Counted from the stretch's first letter, positions 15,607 to 23,841 are shown. The stretch is DNA of 27,154 bases from an uncultured Blautia sp. (GCF_934424005.1 NZ_CAKRXI010000039.1:1-27154); one strand, 5' to 3'. Notes: generated by a model from the letters alone, not told the origin. Made by a program: numbers and translations.

Positions 15607-15651
15607 ATTCAATCATTAATCATTATTATATATCATAAAGAAGGTGAGATC

Positions 15652-17928
15652 ATGATAGGAAAAAGCGTTCCGCGAGTTGATGCTTATGAAAAAGTGACCG
15701 GAAGAGCCAAATTCACAGATGATCTGGTACCGCCCAGATGTCTGGTGGCAAAAGTTCTTCATGCAACAATTGGAAATGGAATTGTAAAATCTATCGATAT
15801 AAGTGATGCGGAGGCATTGGAAGGGGTTGTGAAAGTAGTGACTTTTTATGATGTGCCGGATCACTGTTATCCGACTCCGGGCCATCCGTGGTCTGTGGAA
15901 CTGGCACATCAGGATGTGGCGGACCGAAACCTTCTGACCGGACGTGTGCGATATTATGGCGATGATATTGCAGCTGTTGTTGCAGAAGATGAGATTATTG
16001 CGTCCAGGGCACTGAAACTGATCAAAGTGGAATATGAGGAATATCCGGTGGAAATTCATCCGCGTAAATCCATGTATGGAAGCAAGCCGCCGATTCATTT
16101 TGACAAAAAAGATAACGTCCTTGCACGCTCCAATTATTTTATCGGAGATGTGGATAAAGGAATGGAGCAATCTGAAACAGTTGTAAAGGGTACGTACAAA
16201 ACTCCGATCGTACAGCATTGTCATATTGAAAATCCGATTTCATATGCCTATATGGAAAAAGGCAGAATCGTAGTAGTGACATCGACACAGATTCCACATA
16301 TTGTCCGCCGTGTCATTGGTCAGGCACTTGGAATTCCGTGGGGCAATGTACGGGTTATTAAACCATATATCGGAGGGGGATTCGGCAATAAACAGGATGT
16401 GCTTTATGAGCCATTGAATGCTTTTTTGACAACGCAGGTCGGAGGCAGACCGGTCAAACTGGATATCAGCAGGGAAGAGACATTCTGTAATACAAGAACC
16501 CGCCATTCTATTGAATTTGATCTGGCAGCCGGCGTAGACAAAGAGGGCAAACTTCTGGCAAAGGATATGCACTCTTATTCGAACCAGGGTGCCTATGCCT
16601 CTCATGGTCATGCAATCGCAGCAAATGGACTGACTTCCTGGCGTTTGCAGTATGCCTGTCCGAATATCAGGGGAGAAGCTTATACGATCTATACCAATAC
16701 GCCGGTTGGCGGAGCCATGCGGGGATATGGAATCCCACAGGTATGTTTCGCTATTGAAAGCTTTATGGATGATGTGGCAAATGAGATTCATATGGATCCG
16801 TTGGAATTTCGGCGCAAAAACCTGATTCGGGGATATTATGAAGATGCTTATCTGAAACCTATCGCAGCTAATACAAACGGAATTTTTGAATGTCTGGAGA
16901 AGGGTGCAGAATATATTCACTGGGATGAAAAGCGAAAAGCATATGCAGAACAGACCGGAGATGTACGGAAAGGTGTTGGCATGGCGCTGTTTTCTTACAA
17001 GACAGGTGTATGGCCGATTTCTCTGGAGATTGCAGGAGCCAGACTTTCTCTGAACCAGGATGGAAGCGTTCAGCTTATGCTTGGAGCAACAGAGATCGGA
17101 CAGGGCGCAGATACTGTATTCTCGCAGATGGTCGCAGAGGTGCTCCACACGGATATGGCACATGTACATATAAAGACAGTGCAGGATACAGATGTTTCGC
17201 CGTTTGATACAGGAGCTTATGCATCCAGACAGTCATTTGTAACTGGTACAGCGGTTCGTCACTGTGCTGAGCTTCTCAGGGATAAAATACTTGCTTATGC
17301 TGCAACACTTCTTCCGGAGGTCGATGCAAAAGAACTTCGGCTTGAGGATAACTGGATCTGGGCAGGTGATGAGCAGGCAATGTCTGTTGCTGCACTGGCA
17401 GAAGAAAGCTATTACAGTCTGACAAACTCATCTGTGCTTACTGCTGAAGTATCTGAGCAGGTGAAGAAAAATACGATTGCAACCGGCTGCTGTTTTGCCG
17501 AAGTAGAGGTAGATATCAAACTTGGCAAGATCAGGATATTAAATATCATCAATGTACATGACAGCGGAAAACTGCTCAATCCACAGCTGGCAGAAATGCA
17601 GGTTCATGGCGGAATGTCGATGGGCATGGGCTATGGCGTCAGCGAACAGCTGATCCTTGATGAAAAGACTGGTCGTCCGCTTAATGGAAATCTTCTTGAC
17701 TATAAACTGATGACGATGCTGGATACACCGGATATAAAAGCAGATTTTGTGGAAATGGATGATCCGATGGGACCATTTGGAAATAAAGCACTTGGAGAGC
17801 CACCGGCAATCCCTGGCGCGCCGGCAATCCGTAATGCTGTGCTTCATGCAACGGGAGTAGCATTTAACGAAATACCATTGACTCCGCAGAGACTGATCGA
17901 CGGATTCAAAAAAGCAGGATTGATCTGA
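15652..17928 (+). CDS. xdhA: Xanthine dehydrogenase, molybdenum-binding subunit XdhA
   Basis: A 758-residue protein, close to E. coli XdhA (752), and like it in the N-terminal PTPGHPW and DVADRNLLTGRVRYYGDD region. It binds molybdopterin cytosine dinucleotide and is the site of purine hydroxylation. Motifs are GGGFGNKQ (241-248), GGAMRGYG, a QGAD cofactor-binding motif (484-487) and the catalytic Glu 716 in KALGEPPAIPGAPAI. Together with xdhB (15 nt downstream) and xdhC it makes the standard three-subunit enzyme; this differs from the fused hydroxylase at 12304, so the locus has two molybdenum hydroxylases. A GAAGGTGAG ribosome site precedes the ATG. Transcription probably begins in the 268-nt leader. 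Xanthine or hypoxanthine is the family substrate, but related purines cannot be excluded. Confidence 0.94.
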   Translation: MIGKSVPRVDAYEKVTGRAKFTDDLVPPRCLVAKVLHATIGNGIVKSIDISDAEALEGVVKVVTFYDVPDHCYPTPGHPWSVELAHQDVADRNLLTGRVRYYGDDIAAVVAEDEIIASRALKLIKVEYEEYPVEIHPRKSMYGSKPPIHFDKKDNVLARSNYFIGDVDKGMEQSETVVKGTYKTPIVQHCHIENPISYAYMEKGRIVVVTSTQIPHIVRRVIGQALGIPWGNVRVIKPYIGGGFGNKQDVLYEPLNAFLTTQVGGRPVKLDISREETFCNTRTRHSIEFDLAAGVDKEGKLLAKDMHSYSNQGAYASHGHAIAANGLTSWRLQYACPNIRGEAYTIYTNTPVGGAMRGYGIPQVCFAIESFMDDVANEIHMDPLEFRRKNLIRGYYEDAYLKPIAANTNGIFECLEKGAEYIHWDEKRKAYAEQTGDVRKGVGMALFSYKTGVWPISLEIAGARLSLNQDGSVQLMLGATEIGQGADTVFSQMVAEVLHTDMAHVHIKTVQDTDVSPFDTGAYASRQSFVTGTAVRHCAELLRDKILAYAATLLPEVDAKELRLEDNWIWAGDEQAMSVAALAEESYYSLTNSSVLTAEVSEQVKKNTIATGCCFAEVEVDIKLGKIRILNIINVHDSGKLLNPQLAEMQVHGGMSMGMGYGVSEQLILDEKTGRPLNGNLLDYKLMTMLDTPDIKADFVEMDDPMGPFGNKALGEPPAIPGAPAIRNAVLHATGVAFNEIPLTPQRLIDGFKKAGLI

Positions 17929-17943
17929 GAGGGGGCGCAGAGA

Positions 17944-18846
17944 ATGTATGATATAGAGAAATACTATAATGCAGGAACCGTTTCAGAGGCAGTGACACTT
18001 CTGAATGAACATCCGGATGCCAGGATCATATCAGGAGGAAGTGATGTTCTGATCAAGATCCGTGAAGGCAGGATGGCAGGAACCTCACTGGTATCCATTC
18101 GGGATATTGAAGAATTGAAAGGAATTGAGCGAAAAGAAAACGGAGATATTTATATCGGTGCAGGAACGGTATTTTCACATATTACAGCAGCTCCGATCAT
18201 TCAGAAATATATTCCGGTTCTGGGAGAAGCTGTTGACCAGGTCGGCGGTCCACAGATCCGTAATATCGGAACGATCGGAGGAAATATCTGTAATGGTGCA
18301 GTCAGTGCTGACAGTGTTCCGACAGTCTTTTCCTATAATGCGCTGCTGCATATTGCAAATGCAGAAGGCGGAAGAAGTGTCCCTGTCAGAGAATTTTATC
18401 TTGGTCCTGGACGTGTGGCTCTCAAACAGGGAGAAGTACTTACACATGTGATCATTCCTAAGAATGAATATGAAGGATATCATGGACACTATATCAAATA
18501 TTCCATGCGAAATGCCATGGATATTGCGACGCTGAGCTGCAGCGTGGTAAGTAAAGTTGATACTGCAGAAAATATTCTGGAGGATGTTCGTATTACATTT
18601 GGCGTAGCAGCACCGGTGCCGTATCGCTGTACAGAGACAGAAGCTTTATTGAAAGGCAGAAAACTGGATGCGTCTCTTTATCAGAAACTTGAGGAGAGTG
18701 TCAGAAGCGAGATACATCCGAGAGATTCATGGAGAGCTTCCAGAGATTTTCGTCTGCAGATTGGTGGAGAAATTGCACGGAGAGCACTGATACGTACTGT
18801 GGAACTTGCAGAAAATGCAAAGCAGCAGGGAGGTGAAAACGCATGA
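17944..18846 (+). CDS. xdhB: Xanthine dehydrogenase, FAD-binding subunit XdhB
   Basis: A 300-residue protein of the CO-dehydrogenase/xanthine-dehydrogenase flavoprotein family. FAD-binding motifs are visible: ISGGSDVLIKIREG (29-42), which holds the pyrophosphate, and GGPQIRNIGTIGGNICNG (101-118), which continues to SADS. The later part is the usual C-terminal domain of CODH flavoproteins. In the XdhABC complex it takes electrons from the [2Fe-2S] centres of XdhC and passes them to NAD+ or another acceptor. It begins 15 nt after xdhA with GAGGGGG upstream and overlaps xdhC by four bases (ATGA), so the three subunits are translationally coupled. It is the only flavin subunit in the window that could also serve the fused hydroxylase. 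Confidence 0.94.
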   Translation: MYDIEKYYNAGTVSEAVTLLNEHPDARIISGGSDVLIKIREGRMAGTSLVSIRDIEELKGIERKENGDIYIGAGTVFSHITAAPIIQKYIPVLGEAVDQVGGPQIRNIGTIGGNICNGAVSADSVPTVFSYNALLHIANAEGGRSVPVREFYLGPGRVALKQGEVLTHVIIPKNEYEGYHGHYIKYSMRNAMDIATLSCSVVSKVDTAENILEDVRITFGVAAPVPYRCTETEALLKGRKLDASLYQKLEESVRSEIHPRDSWRASRDFRLQIGGEIARRALIRTVELAENAKQQGGENA

Positions 18847-19337
18847 AAAAAGAAAAAGTACTTGTTCAATGCGTGGTAAACGGAGAAGAGATTGCAGAGT
18901 ATGTGGATCCGAGAGAATCACTGCTGGATATGCTCCGTAATCATCTCGGCCTTACTTCTGTAAAAAAGGGCTGTGAAGTAGGGGAATGTGGAGCCTGTAC
19001 CGTGATCATTGACGGCGAAACGATTGATTCCTGTATTTATCTGGCTGTCTGGGCAGAAGGAAAAAATATCCGTACACTGGAAGGTCTTGAAAAAAACGGA
19101 GAACTGACAAGAATTCAGGAAGCCTTTATTGAAGAGGGTGCAATTCAGTGTGGATTCTGTACACCGGGTTTTGTTATGTCTGCGACAGTCCTTCTGGAAC
19201 AGGGAAAAGAACTGACCAGAGAGGAAATTAAGAAAAAAATGTCCGGAAATCTCTGCCGTTGTACCGGATATCAGAATATTGTCAATGCAGTGGAAAAAGT
19301 TATGCATGAAAATGCAGAAAAGGATGGAATAGAATAA
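18843..19337 (+). CDS. xdhC: Xanthine dehydrogenase, [2Fe-2S]-binding subunit XdhC
   Basis: A 164-residue small subunit with both [2Fe-2S] domains of the xanthine oxidase family. Cys 44, 49, 52 and 64 (GCEVGECGACT) bind the ferredoxin-like cluster, and Cys 103, 106, 138 and 140 (CGFCTPG, CRCTGY) bind the cluster nearest molybdenum. It carries electrons from XdhA to XdhB. Its sequence is close to the N-terminal domain of the fused hydroxylase at 12304, showing that the two enzymes use the same wiring in different packaging. GGGAGGTG at about 18827-18834 is the ribosome site, and the start overlaps the xdhB stop. The next gene starts directly after its stop codon. Not to be confused with the Rhodobacter-type XdhC sulfuration chaperone. 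Confidence 0.95.
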   Translation: MKKEKVLVQCVVNGEEIAEYVDPRESLLDMLRNHLGLTSVKKGCEVGECGACTVIIDGETIDSCIYLAVWAEGKNIRTLEGLEKNGELTRIQEAFIEEGAIQCGFCTPGFVMSATVLLEQGKELTREEIKKKMSGNLCRCTGYQNIVNAVEKVMHENAEKDGIE

Positions 19338-20141
19338 ATGGAACATAAAACAATACTGATCGTTCGCGGGGGCGGTGATCTTGCCAGTGGAGTGATACAC
19401 AGACTTTATCGTTGTGGATATCGGGTACTGGTGCTGGAATGTCACAAACCAAGCGCAATCCGCAGAAAGGTTTCCTTTGGAGAGGCTGTATTTGATGGTG
19501 CATCAGCGGTAGAGGGAGTTACGGGACGTCTGATCAGTGATATCAGTGAAGCAGAAAAAATCTGGGAAGCGAAAGAAATTCCGATTTTGGTGGATGAAAC
19601 AGGAGAAACCGCAAAGAAATTGAAACCAGCTGCACTGATTGATGCAATTCTGGCAAAAAAGAATCTTGGAACGAACAGGGATATGGCATCGCTTACTGTT
19701 GCACTGGGACCGGGATTTGAAGCTGGAAAAGATGTTGATTTTGTGATAGAGACTCAGAGAGGCCATAATCTTGGACGTGTGATCCAGAAAGGAAGTGCAG
19801 CACCAAACACGGGAATTCCAGGGATGATCGCAGGATATGGCAAAGAGCGTGTGATTCATTCGCCGGCAGCAGGAATCATGCACAATCTTTCGCAGATTGG
19901 AGATATCGTGGAGAAGGACCAGATTCTGGCGAGGGTGGATGATGCGCCGGTCTATGCGTCTCTGACCGGTGTACTGAGAGGGATTATCCGCGATGGGTAT
20001 GAAGTCCCAAAAGGAATGAAAATAGCAGATATTGATCCACGTAAGGGACAGAAAAAGAACTGTGATACGATTTCAGATAAAGCACGCTGTATTGCGGGAA
20101 GTGTTGTGGAAATTCTTCTTTCGGAAGGTGTACTGCCGTGA
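19338..20141 (+). CDS. yqeB: Selenium-dependent molybdenum hydroxylase system protein YqeB
   Basis: A 267-residue protein of the YqeB/EF2569 family, known as a marker of selenium-dependent molybdenum hydroxylases and of genomes with orphan selD. The N-terminal LIVRGGGDLASGVIHRLY (6-23) followed by VLVLE is a Rossmann-like nucleotide-binding start. Two further recognisable stretches are FVIETQRGHNLGRVI (about 135-149) and the C-terminal biotinyl/lipoyl-like segment around GDIVEKDQILARVDD. It starts on the base after the xdhC stop and overlaps yqeC, so it is part of the same operon. Its biochemical action is not established; a role in putting selenium or cyanolysable sulfur on the molybdenum site is the usual proposal. 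Confidence 0.92.
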   Translation: MEHKTILIVRGGGDLASGVIHRLYRCGYRVLVLECHKPSAIRRKVSFGEAVFDGASAVEGVTGRLISDISEAEKIWEAKEIPILVDETGETAKKLKPAALIDAILAKKNLGTNRDMASLTVALGPGFEAGKDVDFVIETQRGHNLGRVIQKGSAAPNTGIPGMIAGYGKERVIHSPAAGIMHNLSQIGDIVEKDQILARVDDAPVYASLTGVLRGIIRDGYEVPKGMKIADIDPRKGQKKNCDTISDKARCIAGSVVEILLSEGVLP

Positions 20142-20866
20142 TGCAGACAGCTTTTTTGTGGAACGCACTTACGATTGCGCCGGCTAGAAAGCAGTTGATT
20201 GCCGTGGTTGGCGGTGGCGGCAAAACAAGTCTGATTTTTCGCTTATGTGAAGAAATGGTTTCTGCAGGAAAAAAAGTGATTGTCACGACAACGACACATA
20301 TGGCTTATGAGCCTGAACGGCCATTTGCGGAAGAGGGAAATGCACAGCAGATCCAACAGAATATAGAAGAGTATGGATATACGGTTGCTGCCAGCCTGGA
20401 TCAGAATAAAAGTAAGATCGGAAGTCTGACAGAAGAAGCACTTGTGCGGCTGAAAGGGCAGGCAGACTGTATATTGATCGAAGCAGATGGGGCTAAAAGG
20501 TTGCCACTGAAAGTGCCAGGTGAATGGGAGCCTGTTATTCCGGATTTTACAGATCTGGTAATTGGAGTGATCGGAATGGATGCAGTAGGACAGACGATCA
20601 GCGAAAGCTGTCACAGACCGGAGCGGGTAGCTGCTTTTCTGAATAAGGAGCAAACGGATCCGGTTACAGAAGCGGATGTCATACGTATTGCGATGTCGGA
20701 CAAGGCTTTAAAAAAAGCAGTCGGACAGCGTCCATATAAAATATTCCTGAATAAGACAGACCTCAAGGGAAAGTATGAATCAGCGGAAAGAATTGGAAAA
20801 GAACTGCAGGAGCAGGGAGTCCATGCTGCCTGGGGAAGCCTTCAAGGGAGAGAATATTACAGATGA
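20138..20866 (+). CDS. yqeC: Putative selenium-dependent hydroxylase accessory protein YqeC
   Basis: A 242-residue protein with a glycine-rich nucleotide-binding loop VVGGGGKTSLIF (23-34), a VTTTTHM strand end (49-55) and the family core ILIEADGAKRLPLKVPGEWEP with its Asp-Gly-Ala. The family accompanies YqeB and MocA in SDMH loci; its molecular action is unknown, though the loop suggests NTP use. GTG 20138 overlaps the yqeB stop (GTGA) and lies 9 nt from GGAAGG; ATG 20141 is the alternative. The stop overlaps mocA (ATGA). Because yqeC homologues are restricted to genomes with selenium-dependent hydroxylases, its presence supports selenium in one or both hydroxylases here. Confidence 0.9.
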   Translation: MMQTAFLWNALTIAPARKQLIAVVGGGGKTSLIFRLCEEMVSAGKKVIVTTTTHMAYEPERPFAEEGNAQQIQQNIEEYGYTVAASLDQNKSKIGSLTEEALVRLKGQADCILIEADGAKRLPLKVPGEWEPVIPDFTDLVIGVIGMDAVGQTISESCHRPERVAAFLNKEQTDPVTEADVIRIAMSDKALKKAVGQRPYKIFLNKTDLKGKYESAERIGKELQEQGVHAAWGSLQGREYYR

Positions 20867-21450
20867 AAATTGCACTTGTTATGCTGGCGGCTGGAAACAG
20901 CCGCCGTTTTGGGAGCAACAAATTATTATATGAAATTGATGGAAAACCTATGTATCTGCTAACGCTGGAAAAACTGAAGAAAGCATCAGAAAAAATTCCG
21001 GAAAGTGAGATCATTGTTGTTACCCAGTATGAAGAAATCGTAAAAAAGGCAGTAGAAATGAAAATCCCTGTTTTTATAAATCCAAGACCGGAAGATGGAA
21101 TTTCACTTTCCATGCAGATTGGACTGATGAGTGTAAGAGATACGGATGCATGCCTATTTACAGTGGCGGATCAACCGTGGCTAGAAGCAGATACAGTTGT
21201 TGCACTCGCGGAACTGTTTGAAAATGAAAAAAAGGGGATGGCCTGCACCATATGGAGCGAAAAGACCGGAAATCCCTGCATTTTTGGGCAGAAATATTAC
21301 AAAGAACTAATGAAGATATCGGGAGATAAAGGCGGTAAAAAAATTATAAAAAAACATCCTGAAGATGTGGCATATCTTCGGATCAGAAATGCCAGGGAAA
21401 TTCAGGATGTAGATGAACCGGATGCTTTTACAGCAGGAAACCTGCGATAA
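20863..21450 (+). CDS. mocA: Molybdenum cofactor cytidylyltransferase (MocA/YgfJ)
   Basis: A 195-residue nucleotidyltransferase with the CTP-binding signature LAAGNSRRFGSNKLL (8-22), the metal-binding TVADQPWL region (about 101-108) and the late GNPCIFG / SGDKGGKKII segment typical of MocA. It makes molybdopterin cytosine dinucleotide from Mo-molybdopterin and CTP, the cofactor form used by xanthine dehydrogenase-type enzymes, and so completes the maturation set next to both hydroxylases. It is the last gene of the operon. Its final 23 nt overlap the end of the convergent transporter gene, and the overlap contains a small GCAGG/CCTGC hairpin. No T-tailed terminator was seen after it. Confidence 0.93.
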   Translation: MKIALVMLAAGNSRRFGSNKLLYEIDGKPMYLLTLEKLKKASEKIPESEIIVVTQYEEIVKKAVEMKIPVFINPRPEDGISLSMQIGLMSVRDTDACLFTVADQPWLEADTVVALAELFENEKKGMACTIWSEKTGNPCIFGQKYYKELMKISGDKGGKKIIKKHPEDVAYLRIRNAREIQDVDEPDAFTAGNLR

Positions 21451-22345
21451 AAATGATCAGCGGAATCGTGATAATAGACAGAACCGTTGTGAATGAAAAT
21501 ATCTCGGAGGCATAGGCTGCATTTTTATCAAACCGGATAGACATCATCGTGATCGTGGTTCCTGTCGGACAGGCAGATGCGATCAGCGTCGGATATGCGA
21601 TGCCGGCATCAAATGGTGCAATCCACAGAAAGAGAAGAACCACAAGAGGAACAATTATGAGTTTTGTAAGAGCAATACGATAGATCTGTACATTTGTGCA
21701 GATCTTTTTTATGTCCGAATTTGCAACAGAAAAACCGGCAACCATCATGGCGAGAGGCGTATTCATATCGGCAATGTACTGCATGGATGCTGCAATCGTG
21801 TCTGGAATATGTATCTGTGTAAAGAATAAGATCATAGCAATAAAAGTGCCTATGACCATTGGAGCAGTCAGCCCCTCTTTGAGCAGCTTTGGATCAAAGT
21901 GACCTTTCATAAGAGAAAGTCCATGCGTCCATGTAAGAATGTTAAATACAGTCATGTATGCGGTTAGATAGAAAACACCCTCACTTCCGAGAACACTGTT
22001 GATCAGAGGAATACCAATAAAGCCACAGTTGGAATATACAGCGGCAAACTGATTGATCATGTTATTGGAATCCTCTTTATCACGAAACAGGAGTTTGGAT
22101 ACGAGGATTGCAAGGATGTGAGAGATAAATGCGGCGACAAAAGAAAACAGAAGTCCCTTTACGAGAATGGGATCATAGTCGGTCTGATAGACCATAATGA
22201 TCAGAATCGGGTTAACAAGCATCAGCAGAAGATTGGAAATGGTTTTGCTTCCTTCTTTGGAAACAAGCCCGATTCTTACGCAGACGATGCCAACGATAAG
22301 GATAATCAGCATTTTTACCAGCTGATTAAAAATTAAGATAAACAT
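21428..22345 (-). CDS. AEC-family (auxin efflux carrier-like) transporter
   Basis: A 305-residue membrane protein with about ten predicted helices in two halves. The N-terminal half has LLLMLVNPILIIMVYQ and the conserved AAVYSNCGFIGIPLI segment (about 102-116). The second half has TPLAMMVAGFSVANSDIKK and the late ASACPTGTTITMM motif. These fit the PF03547 family, whose bacterial members move organic acids such as malate or malonate, or amino acids. The substrate cannot be read from sequence. It is divergent from the rhamnonate-type operon, with which it shares a 272-nt control region, and convergent with mocA. AAGGGG before the start on the minus strand supports the start codon. Confidence 0.88.
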   Translation of the reverse strand: MFILIFNQLVKMLIILIVGIVCVRIGLVSKEGSKTISNLLLMLVNPILIIMVYQTDYDPILVKGLLFSFVAAFISHILAILVSKLLFRDKEDSNNMINQFAAVYSNCGFIGIPLINSVLGSEGVFYLTAYMTVFNILTWTHGLSLMKGHFDPKLLKEGLTAPMVIGTFIAMILFFTQIHIPDTIAASMQYIADMNTPLAMMVAGFSVANSDIKKICTNVQIYRIALTKLIIVPLVVLLFLWIAPFDAGIAYPTLIASACPTGTTITMMSIRFDKNAAYASEIFSFTTVLSIITIPLIIFIAGFLL

Positions 22346-22378
22346 GAAAATACCCCTTCCTAATACAAATCTTTCTCT

Positions 22379-22407
22379 AGAATACCTGATGCAAATGCAA
22401 AAATCAA
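22379..22407 (-). promoter_or_regulatory. Promoter of the AEC-family transporter gene
   Basis: Read on the minus strand, TTGATT (22407-22402) and TATTCT (22384-22379) are 17 bp apart. The spacer contains TGCATTTGCA, and the region includes ATGCAAAAA, the same 9-mer that forms the inverted repeat before ssnA. Initiation would give a short leader of about 25 nt. Confidence 0.58.
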
Positions 22408-22481
22408 TAGACAGGTACTGTTTATTTTGTACAAAAAAAGAAAATCATTTTTGAATAAAATATAGAAAATAATAAAGGATA

Positions 22482-22510
22482 TTGACGATAACTGGAAAAG
22501 AGTGTATGAT
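22482..22510 (+). promoter_or_regulatory. Strong promoter of the rhmD-gntP genes
   Basis: TTGACG (22482-22487) and TATGAT (22505-22510) with a 17-bp spacer, each one base from consensus. The 108-nt stretch to the rhmD start carries several GAAT-containing palindromes listed separately. Confidence 0.78.
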
Positions 22511-22549
22511 GAATTCATAAAACAAGAATCCGATTCACATACATGAATT
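22509..22549. promoter_or_regulatory. Operator candidates overlapping and following the rhmD promoter
   Basis: ATGAATTCAT (22509-22518) is a perfect 10-bp palindrome that overlaps the -10 element. GAATC-C-GATTC (22526-22536) is a perfect interrupted palindrome close to the start point. A further ATGAATT half-site lies at 22543-22549. The IclR-family gene downstream is the natural candidate for a protein that binds here; this is inference from position. Confidence 0.5.
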
Positions 22550-22617
22550 GAAATATGGACCGGATAAAACTAATAATCAATAAAAAGCAAATATATATGA
22601 AAGGCAGGTATTTTTCA

Positions 22618-23811
22618 ATGGCATTAATGGGCAGAAAAATTGCAGCGATCAGAGCGTATGTAGTTGAAGGCGGTGGGGCTGACTACCATGACCAGTCCGC
22701 AGAGCACTGGATCGTAAAACAGATCGCAACTCCGATGAGTATCTATCCGGAGTACAAAGCTACAAGAACAAGCTTTGGTATCAACGCATTAAAGACTCTG
22801 GTTGTCGAAGTAGAAGCAGACAACGGAGTAACAGGATTTGGTATCACAACAGGTGGATATCCGGCAGCATGGCTGGTTATGAATCATCTGGACCGTTTCG
22901 TAGTTGGTAAAGATGCAAATGAAATTGAAAAGATTTGGGATCAGATGTATCGTGCATCTCTCTACTATGGAAGAAAAGGTGTTGTAATGAACGCCATTTC
23001 CGCAATCGACCTTGCACTTTGGGATCTTCTTGGTAAACTTCGTGAAGAGCCTGTATATGCAATGCTTGGCGGAAAAGTTCGTGAAGAACTTACATTCTAT
23101 GCAACTGGCCCGAGACCGGATCTTGCAAAGAAAATGGGATTTGTAGGTGGAAAGATTCCGCTTGTATATGGCCCGGCTGATGGAATGGAAGGACTTAAGA
23201 AGAGCATCGAGCTTGCAGCAGATATGAGAGAAAAATGTGGCGATGAATTCCTTCTGATGTGGGATTGCTGGATGGCACTGGATCTGCAGTATGCAAAACG
23301 TCTCATGCAGGCATCTGCTGATCTGAAATTCAACTGGATCGAAGAGTGCTTCAACCCGGATGATTACTGGTCATACAGAGATCTTAAGAAAGCAGCAGGA
23401 AACCAGATCATGGTAACTGGTGGTGAGCATGAAGCAAGTAAGTTTGGCTTCCGTATGCTGATCGAAGACTGTGACCTTGATGTTATTCAGCCAGATGTTG
23501 GCTGGTGCGGTGGTATGACCGAACTTATCAAGATCGGTAATATGGCTGAAGCTCATGGAAAATATGTCATTCCTCATGGAAGCGGTACATACAGCTATCA
23601 TTACGTTACAACCAAGACAAACTCACCGATCACAGAGTGCCTGATGATGGCTCCTGAAGCTGATAAGGTTGTTCCGCAGTATTATCCACTGCTGAAAGAC
23701 GAGCCAATGCCAGTCAACGGTAAACTGAAAGTCAGCGACAAACCTGGATTTGGTGTTGAACTGAATAAAGATAAGACACTTGTTGAGGTTAAAAAAGGTA
23801 CAAGATTATAA
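22618..23811 (+). CDS. rhmD: L-rhamnonate dehydratase-like enzyme (enolase superfamily, mandelate racemase subgroup)
   Basis: A 397-residue protein that resembles E. coli RhmD along most of its length: GADYHDQ (20-26), HWI, IATPMS, FGIN, FYATGPRPDLAKKMGF (160-174), DCWM, WIEEC, QPDVGWCGG and KPGFGVELN. Predicted metal ligands are Asp 216, Glu 242 and Glu 270, with His 320 and Asp 293 as the catalytic dyad and His 271 nearby. It would dehydrate L-rhamnonate to 2-keto-3-deoxy-L-rhamnonate; RhmD enzymes also accept L-mannonate, L-lyxonate and D-gulonate to some degree. ATG 22618 has AAAGGCAGG upstream and gives the family N-terminus; the earlier ATG at 22555 has no good site. Codon use is as biased as in the pyruvate:ferredoxin oxidoreductase gene, suggesting high expression when induced. 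Confidence 0.9.
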   Translation: MALMGRKIAAIRAYVVEGGGADYHDQSAEHWIVKQIATPMSIYPEYKATRTSFGINALKTLVVEVEADNGVTGFGITTGGYPAAWLVMNHLDRFVVGKDANEIEKIWDQMYRASLYYGRKGVVMNAISAIDLALWDLLGKLREEPVYAMLGGKVREELTFYATGPRPDLAKKMGFVGGKIPLVYGPADGMEGLKKSIELAADMREKCGDEFLLMWDCWMALDLQYAKRLMQASADLKFNWIEECFNPDDYWSYRDLKKAAGNQIMVTGGEHEASKFGFRMLIEDCDLDVIQPDVGWCGGMTELIKIGNMAEAHGKYVIPHGSGTYSYHYVTTKTNSPITECLMMAPEADKVVPQYYPLLKDEPMPVNGKLKVSDKPGFGVELNKDKTLVEVKKGTRL

Positions 23812-23841
23812 TTTAAGATTGTAATAAAAAACTTAGAGAAG

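Noticed and set aside
22555..22617. Longer N-terminus for the rhamnonate dehydratase-like protein
   Set aside because: The 21 extra residues are Lys/Ile-rich, have no ribosome site, and are absent from the family; the ATG at 22618 has a good site and a family-like start. The extra frame is the 5' leader.
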